A DNA stretch of 36,981 bases, from IMG/VR virus record IMGVR_UViG_3300046454_000464, positions 1 to 36,981 of that record. The stretch is one strand, 5' to 3'. This document shows positions 1 through 7,879 of the stretch, piece after piece. This DNA comes from a virus. The position numbers and the translations under genes were made by a program. Every line of letters starts with the position of its first letter. Position 1 is the stretch's first letter. A model generated the notes under the pieces. The model was given only the letters and a program-made list of their open reading frames with translations, did no database searches and was not told the DNA's origin.

Positions 1-1455
1 GACTGCGGGGACATTGACGACCGTTCCCCCGAAGAGCGGGCCCTTGGGGATCTGCACCTTCCTCGCGCCGCCGAGCGCGACCGTGAGGATCTGGTTCCCG
101 GGGGTCACCACGCTCCGCTGCGGCCGGTACTTAACCACCAGCGCCACCCAGTGGATGCTCGCCTTGTTGGCGGCGCCGGCGACGAAGTCCACACGGATGT
201 CCCACGTCGTGGCGCCTCCGCCGAACTGCCACGTCTGGTCGTAGTAGTTGGTCGGCCAGGTCACGGTCTGGACGACCGGCGTCGTCCCCGTCGCGGCCCA
301 TGTGGCGGGAGCGAATCCGCCGGCGCCGACTCCCGGCGTGAACGCATTGACGCGCATGTTGTTCGCGTTCGCGGCGTTCCCGGTGTAGGCGACCAGCGCC
401 TGCACCGACTCGATGTGTCCCAACTGGGAGAGGTTCGGGAGGATCAGCTGGAGGATGCCCGTGGTCGTCGCCTGATCCATGCTCGCGAAGGTCGTCTCAT
501 CGAACACGTCCATGGCCCGGCGGGGATTGGTCGCCGTGTTGGCGCCCGTCGCCCGCACGTCGATCGGGATCACCGCGGCGTAGGCGATGGCGTTCTCGTC
601 CGCGATCGAGAGGTAGGACTCCGAGGCCCCGAGCGTCTCGGTCACGCCGCCCGTGTCGAGCGGGTCCAACGTGCTCTCGCCCACCAAGAACGTGGACATG
701 CCGTTGGTCCGGTCGAGGAGCTTCGTCAGCGCGTGCGAGGCGCCCACCAGCTTGACCGATGCCGCCCCCACGCCGGCGTCCACGAGGATGAGCGGGACCA
801 CGCCGAGGCCCGCCCCCGAGTCCTCCTGCTTGCTCTTCGAGCCGTAGGACGAGGTCCACGGCGAACGCATCGGCGGCGAGAGGTGCGCGCCGTAGATCAC
901 GGGGATCGGCAGGCCCTGCGAGACGTCCGGCGAGTTCGGGTAGCTCGTCTTGTCCACCACGGTCGGCGGCGTCTGCTTGTTCCAGCTCTGATCCTGCAGC
1001 AGGTAGAAGCTGACGCCGGTGGCATCCTCCTCCGCCGGGCGCGAGACGACGCCCTGGAACACCTGGAGCGCGTCCGAGAAGGCGAGGGTGACGGGCATGC
1101 CCAGCCGCGCCTCGTCCACCCACAGGTAGATCGTGACGACGGCGTTCTGGAAGAGATACTGATGCAGCAGGTCGTGGATCGTGCCCGAGGATTGCGAGGC
1201 GTCGCGGCGCTTGGCGAGCCGCACCGTCGCGTCGGCCGGGGAGACGCCCGGGTCCAGGTAGTTGATCGCGTGCCGGAGCGGGTCGCATGAGAGCCCGAGC
1301 TGCCACGTGTTGCCATCCGGCGTATGCACCTCGGTCGTGCCATAGCGGAGCGTCAGGGACGAGGGCACCGTCAGGTCGAATCGCGCCAGCGTGCAGCGCG
1401 CGGCGGGGAACTGCCGCCATGCCGTGAGGAACGCCGCCGTCGCCGGGCTGCTCAC
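1..1455 (-). CDS. Distal tail / tail hub protein, 3' end beyond the left edge
   Basis: The frame is open from a GTG at 1455 to the window edge (485 codons, no stop), so the C-terminus is missing. The GTG shares a GTGA overlap with the stop of the preceding tail gene, which supports this start. The sequence is rich in beta-forming residues (for example VVTIYLWVDEARLG and GLPIPVIYGAHLSPP), has no signal peptide, and sits third after the tape measure, where siphophages encode distal tail and hub proteins. It assembles, by inference, at the tail tip. I do not recognise a specific family. If the genome is circular it would run into the partial gene at the right edge, although the two frames are off by one base at a direct join. 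Confidence 0.8.
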   Translation of the reverse strand, partial: MSSPATAAFLTAWRQFPAARCTLARFDLTVPSSLTLRYGTTEVHTPDGNTWQLGLSCDPLRHAINYLDPGVSPADATVRLAKRRDASQSSGTIHDLLHQYLFQNAVVTIYLWVDEARLGMPVTLAFSDALQVFQGVVSRPAEEDATGVSFYLLQDQSWNKQTPPTVVDKTSYPNSPDVSQGLPIPVIYGAHLSPPMRSPWTSSYGSKSKQEDSGAGLGVVPLILVDAGVGAASVKLVGASHALTKLLDRTNGMSTFLVGESTLDPLDTGGVTETLGASESYLSIADENAIAYAAVIPIDVRATGANTATNPRRAMDVFDETTFASMDQATTTGILQLILPNLSQLGHIESVQALVAYTGNAANANNMRVNAFTPGVGAGGFAPATWAATGTTPVVQTVTWPTNYYDQTWQFGGGATTWDIRVDFVAGAANKASIHWVALVVKYRPQRSVVTPGNQILTVALGGARKVQIPKGPLFGGTVVNVPAV

Positions 1456-2252
1456 GGCATCCTCGAGAGTTCGATGTTGGCGCTGAAGAGGGTCGAGAAG
1501 TCGCGCTGCGTCTGGACGCGGCCGCCCTTGGCGTAGACCTCGAAGAAGTTGCCGTCCGCGTCCACCAGCAGGAACGAGCCGGCAGCAGACTGCATCGTCA
1601 GGAGCTTGGTGCGCAGCGCCGTCTGGACCGATGGCCAGGGGAGCGTGAAGTCGGCGCCCGGGTCTCCGAGGTCGGCGAGCACGACCGCGCCCGACGGCAT
1701 CGGCGTCTCGAGGCGATTCCGGAACGGGGCATAGATTCCGCCCGGCCCGTGGACGTAGCCGAGATCGGTCGGATTGCCGACCCAGAGGTGGCCGACCGTG
1801 AAGAAATCACTCGGGTTCACGAACTCGAACCGCCAGTAGCGATGCGAGACCGACGCGATCACCGCTCCGATGTCGCGCACGGACGGGGCCACGATGGGCC
1901 CCGAGAGGGCGGACTGGAGCGTCCATGCACCCGGCGGGTAGCCGGAGGCGGACGCTGCCGAGTAGACGTTCAGCCCGGTGATGGACGAGCCGGCCGCGAG
2001 CCGGAGCCCAAGGATCGCCACCGCCGTCACCGTCTTGTTTGCGCTGAATGCGAGGTCATACTCGACCGTCCCCAGCCCGCCCGGGCCCTTCCAGAGCGTG
2101 TAGCGGTCCGAAGTGAGGGCGTTGGACATGGCGTAGGGCGAGATCTCGGCGAGGGCTGGCGCGCCGCCTCCGGTGCCGTTCTTCAGGGTCGCCGCCTCGA
2201 CGAGGTTGGCGCTCGCCCCGACGCTCGTGAGCCCGATCAGCGTGTTGCCCAT
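1452..2252 (-). CDS. Distal tail protein candidate (Dit-like position)
   Basis: A 266-aa protein whose ATG overlaps the tape measure stop by one base (TGATG). It has a jelly-roll/discoidin-like look in the middle (residues about 60-160: alternating hydrophobic strands, then RYWRFEFVNPSD) and a more compact C-terminal part ending in TLFSANIELSRMP. The place directly after the tape measure is where Dit-type baseplate hub proteins are encoded. The function is inferred mainly from position; the family is not recognised with certainty. Confidence 0.75.
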   Translation of the reverse strand: MGNTLIGLTSVGASANLVEAATLKNGTGGGAPALAEISPYAMSNALTSDRYTLWKGPGGLGTVEYDLAFSANKTVTAVAILGLRLAAGSSITGLNVYSAASASGYPPGAWTLQSALSGPIVAPSVRDIGAVIASVSHRYWRFEFVNPSDFFTVGHLWVGNPTDLGYVHGPGGIYAPFRNRLETPMPSGAVVLADLGDPGADFTLPWPSVQTALRTKLLTMQSAAGSFLLVDADGNFFEVYAKGGRVQTQRDFSTLFSANIELSRMP

Positions 2253-3823
2253 CAGCTCACCGCCGCGATCTCGGAGAGCCGCGAGTTGGCGCTCCGCATC
2301 TGCCCGCGCGGGTCGATCAGCGAGGAGAGGACGTCCTTCGCCGAGATCGTCTGGATGATGTAGGTGTTCCCGCCGCCGCCGGAGGTCGAGTTCGCGCCTG
2401 GCACGCCAACGGGCCCGCCGCCGCCCGGGAGAGCGCCGCCTGCGACTGCGAAGAACGGATTCCCCGTCACGCTCGAGAGCACGATGCCGAGGATCTTCAG
2501 GAACGCTCGCGTCACCGCGGCTGCGACGATCTCTCCGATCGCCTGCAGGATGCCGTCCCGGATGCCATCGAAGATGGTGACCATGGCGGTCCGGAACGTC
2601 TGCGCCCGGTTCGTCAGGTTCATGAACACGCCGAGGATGCTGTTCGAGAGCGACTGGCCGATCGTGTTGAACGCCTGGACGATGTCTCCGGCGACCCGAA
2701 GCATCAGTTCGCGGAAGGTCATCAGGTGCTCTTTCGCCTTGTCCGCCATCGGGCCGATCTGCATCATCAGCTGCCCGGGGCCCTGCCCGAGCGTGCCCTG
2801 GTTCGTGCCCCAGGTGCTGCCGCGGTTCTGCCAGCGGAGCGTGGCGCCGAGGTCGCCTGAGCTGGCCCCACCCGTGCCCCCCGCATCGCCCTGCCCGACG
2901 TTGGTGAAGAGCGCCGCGAATGCCTTCGCCGCCTTGATGTCGGCGTCCGCCTTCACCACCGCGGCGGCCATGGCCATGGCGTCCTGCTTGACCCGGTCCA
3001 TCGCCTCGTGCGACTTGGAGCCGGCGAAGGCGTTGTTGAACTTCTCGCTCAGGGCATCGAGCGTGTCGTTCAGGAGAGAGACGGTCGGCACCAGCAGTGC
3101 TACCCGGATGCGGATGGCCTCGACCACCTCGAAGAACTTGAGCATCAGAGGCACGATGAACGAGGCGAGCTGGAGCTTCATCGCCTCCATGGAGGCATTC
3201 AGCTGGTCGATCCGCTCGTGGAGCTGCAGGAACTTCTGCAACTGCGAGTCGCTCATCACGACGCCGAGATGCACCATCTCGTCCCGGAATGCGAGCAGCG
3301 CCTTCGAACCCTGCGAGAGGACGGCCACGAACCCGGAGCCGCCGCGACCGAAGGCGGCCGTCGCGAGCGCCGAGCGCTCGATCCCGGTCTTCGCCTTCTC
3401 CATGGCGTCGGCCACCTGCAGCATCGCGCCCCAGGTGTCCCTCGCCGTGATGTTGTGGGCCGCCAGCGCCGCCTTGTTGTTCTCGACCCCGACCGCGAGG
3501 CGCCGGAAGGCGAGGCCGACCTCTTCGGCGGAGCCGCCGGCATTCACGACCGCCCGCTGCATCGCCTGGATGTTGACCGTCGAGACGCCCGAGACATTGG
3601 ACACGTTCAGCACCTGCCGGGCAGTCTCGGAGTAGTGCTTCGCCAGTTCGGCGCCGGCGAGAGCGAGCGTGCCCATCCCGGCGGCCGCGGCGAGGGCGAT
3701 GCCGCCCGTGCCGCCGAACTGGGCGAGGGTTGCGTTCAGGCCGGACGCCTCTTTCGAGACGTTCGCCATGACCGCGGTCGCCTGGTCCTTCGCCTGGATC
3801 AGGATCTCGATGACGTTCGCCAC
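2252..3823 (-). CDS. Tail tape measure protein
   Basis: A 523-aa protein that sets tail length and is ejected with DNA. The start is a GTG at 3823 with a good GGGAGG site 7 nt upstream. Residues 1-25 (EILIQAKDQATAVMANV) are typical of tape measure N-termini. Hydrophobic Ala/Gly-rich segments lie near residues 40-62 and 430-470, with long helical stretches between them. The C-terminus carries Gly/Pro-rich linkers. It follows the tail chaperone pair, the usual order. At about 0.15 nm per residue the tail would be near 80 nm, short for a siphovirus. The protein is compact compared with typical tape measures of 600-1500 aa. Confidence 0.88.
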   Translation of the reverse strand: MANVIEILIQAKDQATAVMANVSKEASGLNATLAQFGGTGGIALAAAAGMGTLALAGAELAKHYSETARQVLNVSNVSGVSTVNIQAMQRAVVNAGGSAEEVGLAFRRLAVGVENNKAALAAHNITARDTWGAMLQVADAMEKAKTGIERSALATAAFGRGGSGFVAVLSQGSKALLAFRDEMVHLGVVMSDSQLQKFLQLHERIDQLNASMEAMKLQLASFIVPLMLKFFEVVEAIRIRVALLVPTVSLLNDTLDALSEKFNNAFAGSKSHEAMDRVKQDAMAMAAAVVKADADIKAAKAFAALFTNVGQGDAGGTGGASSGDLGATLRWQNRGSTWGTNQGTLGQGPGQLMMQIGPMADKAKEHLMTFRELMLRVAGDIVQAFNTIGQSLSNSILGVFMNLTNRAQTFRTAMVTIFDGIRDGILQAIGEIVAAAVTRAFLKILGIVLSSVTGNPFFAVAGGALPGGGGPVGVPGANSTSGGGGNTYIIQTISAKDVLSSLIDPRGQMRSANSRLSEIAAVS

Positions 3824-3827
3824 CCGA

Positions 3828-4097
3828 CTACCTCCCGACCTCGCCCACCCCGAGGAGCGCGATCACGCGCCCCACGCCCATTGGATCCTTGTCGCCGTCC
3901 ATCGACCGCAGGAGCTCCTCCACCTGGTGCTGCCGGAGCCTTCGGCGCGCCCTCAACACCTCGCGCGCGAGCTGGTACGCCTTGAATCTGGAGAGCGCCT
4001 CCAGGCCGGGGAGCACCTCGTGCGGCAACCTCGGCAGCCTGGCGATCTCCCAGAGCTCGTCGGCGAAGGCCGCCGCCCGCTGTCCCCCATATCCGTC
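3828..4097 (-). CDS. Tail assembly chaperone, T-like part read after a frameshift
   Basis: This open frame overlaps the end region of the preceding G-like gene and ends just before the tape measure. It encodes about 89 aa (DGYGGQRAAAFADELWEIAR onward), helical and charged, with clear coding character upstream of any ATG, GTG or TTG in its frame. The first usable codon is a TTG at 4028, which would cut the protein to 66 aa and lose the DELWEIARLP segment. The frame is +1 (or -2) relative to the upstream gene. Lambda-type G/GT chaperones are made by ribosomal frameshifting just here. The given end marks the upstream stop; the shift site is not identified. Confidence 0.65.
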   Translation of the reverse strand, partial: DGYGGQRAAAFADELWEIARLPRLPHEVLPGLEALSRFKAYQLAREVLRARRRLRQHQVEELLRSMDGDKDPMGVGRVIALLGVGEVGR

Positions 4098-4596
4098 ACT
4101 CCGGAGCCACGCCGCGAAACGTCTCGGCCGACGCCGTTGCCGCCTCCGCCGGCGTGGCTGGGGCGGTCGCTGCGGGCGCCGGCTTCTTCGAGAAGCCCGA
4201 GAAGTCCATGATCTCGGCGATCAGGGCGATCTGGTTGTCGCTGTGGAGGTTCCGCCACGGCGCCTTCCCCGCCTCGGGCGGCGTCTCGAACGTGAAGATG
4301 GGGTCGAGCACCGCGAGCGCCACGATCTTCCGCTGGGGCGCCTCCTGCTCGAGCAGGGTCTGGCGCATCGCCTCGAAGCTCTTCTCCGGCGTCGCCGTCC
4401 CCGAGAGGTCCGGGACCGCCGCCTGGTTCAACTCCGGCACTCCCTCCATGGCCGTGATGAGGTCGATCGGGGGAACGGTCCGGATCTGCACGGTCAGCAC
4501 CTTCCCGCCCGCCCCCGGGCGCGGGAGGTCGAAGAGCTTCGTCTCGGGCGCGGCGAAGTCGCTCGCCGGGCTCGTCTTGCCATCCGTGGCCGACAT
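4096..4596 (-). CDS. Tail assembly chaperone, G-like
   Basis: A 166-aa protein between the major tail tube gene and the tape measure, the place of lambda gpG. It starts with an acidic, Ser/Ala-rich region, has a folded core (about residues 35-130) and ends in an Ala/Pro-rich tail (APAATAPATPAEAATAS), a common linker before the frameshift to the T part. It is expected to bind the tape measure protein during tail assembly and not to remain in the virion. Recognition is by position, length and the overlapping downstream frame, not by a motif. Confidence 0.75.
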   Translation of the reverse strand: MSATDGKTSPASDFAAPETKLFDLPRPGAGGKVLTVQIRTVPPIDLITAMEGVPELNQAAVPDLSGTATPEKSFEAMRQTLLEQEAPQRKIVALAVLDPIFTFETPPEAGKAPWRNLHSDNQIALIAEIMDFSGFSKKPAPAATAPATPAEAATASAETFRGVAPE

Positions 4597-4605
4597 GCTG
4601 CCCTC

Positions 4606-5595
4606 CTAGGTGGTGATGGTGGCCTGAATGTTCTTGATCGCCGGCACACAGCCGTGGCTGCCACCGGAGACGTTCTCGATCGACTCCAGCTCGACGTCCT
4701 CGTAGAGGATGCCGAACCCGTTGACGTCGCTCTTCGCCTTCTTCACCACGGCGCTGTCGATCTTGAAATCCAGCTCATAGTTCGAATCGCGCACGAGGTT
4801 GAGGATCGGCGTCCGGAGCGTGCCCGCGATGTAGTCGTCCATCGCCGACTTGGTGCGGAACTCCTTGTTGACCTTGATGGTGGCCTTGGAGACGCCGGTC
4901 CGGATGGGCTCCAGGATGTAATAGCTGGAGCAGTCGAAGCGGCTGTCGTCGAGTCCCGCCTCGATCGTGTATTCGAAATGCTTGATGACGATGTCCGAGG
5001 CGGCGTCCGTCGCGCTGCCATCGGTCATGCTCACGCCGTGCGAGGTGAGGGCGAGGATCGGCGCCTGGGCCGAGAGCGCGCCGGTCGGGGTCTGGTTCGT
5101 CTGCATCTTCTGCCCGACAAAGTCGATCTTGACCTTGACGATTCCGCCAGCGTCGCCGGAGACGGTTATCATCTTGACCTTGGCGCCGAGGACGCGCTGG
5201 CACTTACTCGAGGGGATGTTGCCCTCGATCAGTTCCAGCGTGAACGAGTTGTAGAACTCCTTCTCGGTCGCCCACGTGTGCGTGTAAGGATTGGCGCCCG
5301 TGTCCACGCCGCCGTTCGAGCCATAGGTCGCGGTGCCCATCACACCGTCCCAGAACATCATCAGCTCGTTGTAGGTCATGTAGGCTTCAACCGAGCCGAT
5401 GCACTTCTCCGCCACGTTGATGATGCCGCGCTGGATGATCGCGCCCGTGAGCGTCGCATCCGGCACCTGCGTCACCACCTGCTCGAAGTTCTGGCTCAGG
5501 ATGCCGATGCGCTTGGTCGCAGCCGCAACGGTGGCCCACGTGACCTCGCGGCCCCACTGCAGGTAGCTCTTGGCGCCAATCCCTGGCGATGCCAT
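4606..5595 (-). CDS. Major tail tube protein
   Basis: A 329-aa protein starting MASPGIGAKSYLQWGREVTW, a beginning common among siphophage tube proteins. It is rich in beta strands, with a long central immunoglobulin-like or loop region (residues about 150-210) and no membrane segment. It lies between the tail terminator and the chaperone pair, matching the standard head-to-tail order. It should polymerise into hexameric rings around the tape measure. It is longer than the lambda gpV type (about 250 aa), so extra surface loops or a C-terminal domain are likely. Confidence 0.85.
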   Translation of the reverse strand: MASPGIGAKSYLQWGREVTWATVAAATKRIGILSQNFEQVVTQVPDATLTGAIIQRGIINVAEKCIGSVEAYMTYNELMMFWDGVMGTATYGSNGGVDTGANPYTHTWATEKEFYNSFTLELIEGNIPSSKCQRVLGAKVKMITVSGDAGGIVKVKIDFVGQKMQTNQTPTGALSAQAPILALTSHGVSMTDGSATDAASDIVIKHFEYTIEAGLDDSRFDCSSYYILEPIRTGVSKATIKVNKEFRTKSAMDDYIAGTLRTPILNLVRDSNYELDFKIDSAVVKKAKSDVNGFGILYEDVELESIENVSGGSHGCVPAIKNIQATITT

Positions 5596-5633
5596 GTTCT
5601 ACTCCTCCCCGCGGCGAGCGCCGCGCTCATTGC

Positions 5634-6122
5634 CTACGGGTTCGTCGTGTCCCAGAGCCATGTGGCCAGCACATCCACCGAGGCGACCGACCACGAGTTG
5701 TTCGACAGCTCGACCTGCGGCTGGTAGCCCGTGACCGTCAGGTAGCCGCTCTCCAGGAGCGTGCCGAGCTGGTAGTCGAGGTAGACCGCGTTGATGACGT
5801 CCGAGGCGAGGTTGTTCAGTCGCTGCTCGGCTTCGCGGTTCAGCATCGGGCTGTCGATCACGCAGAGGACCGTGAACTTCGCCTCGACGCGCGCCGTCAA
5901 GTTCCCGCCGATCAGCATGATCGGCTCGTTCGGGCCCCAGCCCTGCGAGAGCAGGAAGATGCCCGGCTTCGCCAGCGCCGCGAGATCGACCGAGAAGCCG
6001 CGCTGCGCGGTCTTCGGCGAGGTGAGCCACGAGAGCGTGGCGCTCGGGTTCCCGATCGCCTGCAGGTTCACGAGCAGAGCGTCCCCGACCCGGTTCATCA
6101 TCGCCTGGTTGCGCGCGGTCAC
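5634..6122 (-). CDS. Tail terminator / tail completion protein
   Basis: A 162-aa protein whose GTG start overlaps the previous stop (GTGA). Short helices at the N-terminus (NQAMMNRVGDALLVNLQAIG) are followed by beta strands. This matches the length and position of gpU/gp17-type tail terminators, which cap the tube at the head-proximal end. The assignment rests on the ordered neighbourhood: gp10-like protein before it and tube protein after it. Confidence 0.68.
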   Translation of the reverse strand: MTARNQAMMNRVGDALLVNLQAIGNPSATLSWLTSPKTAQRGFSVDLAALAKPGIFLLSQGWGPNEPIMLIGGNLTARVEAKFTVLCVIDSPMLNREAEQRLNNLASDVINAVYLDYQLGTLLESGYLTVTGYQPQVELSNNSWSVASVDVLATWLWDTTNP

Positions 6123-6763
6123 GTGTTCGCCTTCCGGACGATCGCCGAGATCGTCTCGTCCGTGATCTTCACGACCTCGGGCTGCGCCTGGTCGCGCACG
6201 CGGGCGAAGATGTGCCGGGGCCTCAAGGTCGCCGACTTCTTCAGGAGATAGAGGAGCGTCAAGGCGCCCCGCTTCCCGTTCCGGAGTGCGATCCAGAGAT
6301 TGCCGGTCTTGCTCTTCAAGATGAACGCGCCCGGGATGTCGCGAGCCGAGCGGCCGCTGTAGCGGTCCACCCCGGCCGGCGTCTGCGCCGCGGCGGTCGG
6401 GATGCGGAGGTAGCCCTTGGGGCTCGTCCCCGAGACGGTGGCGCCGTCCTCGTGGAGTTTGAGATGGGGCTCGGCCGAGCCGATGACGCCAACGACGGTC
6501 GTCCCCTCGCGGTAGACCCGCGTCCCGGGCGTCAGGCTCGCGCGCGTCTTCCCGCTCCGGACCGAGAGGCCCATGCTCTTGGAGCCGACCTTCCCCCAGA
6601 AGGGGTCGCGCGACTCGGGGCCAGTCAGCTCGAGCGTCAGGAGCTTTCGAACGAACAGCGTGGCCTCGCGCATGGCCGTCTCGCCCTGGCTCCGAACCTC
6701 GGCCACCGCCCGGTTCAAGTTCGCGAGCACCTTCTCCGCCCCGGATACCGCAACGCCGATCAC
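6119..6763 (-). CDS. Minor tail / head-closure protein (HK97 gp10-like)
   Basis: A 214-aa protein. The N-terminal part (MIGVAVSGAEKVLANLNRAV) is helical, followed by a stretch on residues such as LKLHEDGATV and RPRHIFARVRDQAQP that resembles HK97 gp10 and phage virion morphogenesis proteins, in which a conserved 'RPFL/RHIF' type motif precedes the last helix. Such proteins join head connector and tail. It lies directly after the connector protein, with the stop and next start nearly touching. Confidence 0.68.
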   Translation of the reverse strand: MIGVAVSGAEKVLANLNRAVAEVRSQGETAMREATLFVRKLLTLELTGPESRDPFWGKVGSKSMGLSVRSGKTRASLTPGTRVYREGTTVVGVIGSAEPHLKLHEDGATVSGTSPKGYLRIPTAAAQTPAGVDRYSGRSARDIPGAFILKSKTGNLWIALRNGKRGALTLLYLLKKSATLRPRHIFARVRDQAQPEVVKITDETISAIVRKANT

Positions 6764-6764
6764 G

Positions 6765-7610
6765 TCACCACCTCCGGCAGAACGGCGTGATCGCCGAGAT
6801 CAGGTCCGCCGGCATCGAGGCCGCACCGAAGCTCGCCGAGGCGCCGCCAGCGTTCAGGCTGTCCACCCGGCCGCGGATGTTGAGCGCGTCCATGAAGTAG
6901 ATCTCGGCCGCCCGGAACGCGATCGCCTCGAGCGAGTACCACGCATCGTTCCCGAGGTCGGTCGCGGTCGGCGGCGTGTAACCGGCCCGCACTTCCGCCT
7001 GGATCTCCTGCCGCCCGGAGGTGAAGATGTCGTGAGTCAGGATGATCCGGCCGGTCGCGTAGTCGAACCGCGCGCCGGTCGTATCGAGCGCCGTCCGGTT
7101 CCCGTCCAGGTCGAGCGAGTAGAGCCCGAACACGGTCACGAGCGGATGCTCCGGGAGCCAGATCTCCGACTGCCCGCGCACGTAGGGCGAGTAGGCTTCG
7201 AGGTTCCGCGAGACGTCGATTGAGAGCGGCTGCGAGCCGAACGTCAGGCTCCCGTTGCTGATCGCCGCCGTCGTGTTGCGCGTCGCCTCCAGGTGCGCAC
7301 TGTCGGTGATGCTCAAGACCTGCGAGCCGGGCGCGACCCCGACCCCGACCATGTCGTCACCCGCCCGCAGCGTCGCCGTCGCCACGTTGAACGTGGCATC
7401 GGCGCTCGAGGCAGACCCCGAGAGCGTGACGGCCGTCCGGTAGTTCCGCGCCCGGAGCCGCCTGCGCGTCGTCCGCTCCATCCAGTGGGTAGCAGCATTC
7501 ACCGCATCGAGTAGCCGCTGCTCGATGTCGTCCTCGGCGCCCTCCAGGCGCTTCATGCGCGCCATGAGTTGGGCCGTATCGATGAATGCGTGCGGGGTCT
7601 GGAAGAGCAT
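6765..7610 (-). CDS. Head-tail connector / adaptor protein
   Basis: A 281-aa protein located after the capsid gene. It begins with helices (residues 10-60) typical of gp6/gp15-like adaptors (LEGAEDDIEQRLLDAVNAAT). A long beta-rich insertion follows, with repeated Ser/Ala/Thr-rich strands at about residues 60-135, and then the adaptor C-terminus (YSLEAIAFRAAEIYFMDALN). The family is usually 100-200 aa, so the insertion makes it long. Role: ring between portal and tail. Confidence 0.7.
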   Translation of the reverse strand: MLFQTPHAFIDTAQLMARMKRLEGAEDDIEQRLLDAVNAATHWMERTTRRRLRARNYRTAVTLSGSASSADATFNVATATLRAGDDMVGVGVAPGSQVLSITDSAHLEATRNTTAAISNGSLTFGSQPLSIDVSRNLEAYSPYVRGQSEIWLPEHPLVTVFGLYSLDLDGNRTALDTTGARFDYATGRIILTHDIFTSGRQEIQAEVRAGYTPPTATDLGNDAWYSLEAIAFRAAEIYFMDALNIRGRVDSLNAGGASASFGAASMPADLISAITPFCRRW

Positions 7611-7613
7611 TCG

Positions 7614-7793
7614 CTACCGAGCGCCCCCGGCCGCAGCGGGCTTCTCGTCCACGACGCGCTCGAACTTCCCGGCCGTCTGCTCGTCGCAGAGGTACTTCGC
7701 CTGCTCTTCCTTCACCTCGACCACTTCCCCGGGCTCCACGAACAGCTTCCCGTCCGCGTAAATCCCGTGGCTCACGTTCCGCACCTTCGCCAT
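7614..7793 (-). CDS. Small head-region protein, 59 aa
   Basis: An ATG at 7793 opens 59 codons ending two bases before the connector start. The protein (MAKVRNVSHGIYADGKLFVE at its start) has a small beta fold with a run of acidic residues (PGEVVEVKEEQAKYL) and one Cys. Short proteins of this kind lie between capsid and connector in many siphophages and resemble head fibre or connector accessory proteins. No specific function is recognised. Confidence 0.72.
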   Translation of the reverse strand: MAKVRNVSHGIYADGKLFVEPGEVVEVKEEQAKYLCDEQTAGKFERVVDEKPAAAGGAR

Positions 7794-7879
7794 GATTCGC
7801 CCTCCGATTCCTGTGGGAACCGCTTCGGGCGAGCCCGGCGCCCATGCCGCGCCGAACCCGCCCTCTGCGATCTACTGGC

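Noticed and set aside
497-1420. A 307-codon minus-strand frame at the left end
   Set aside because: Pro/Arg/Ala-rich, without domains, and out of frame with the unbroken tail protein frame from 1455 to the edge.
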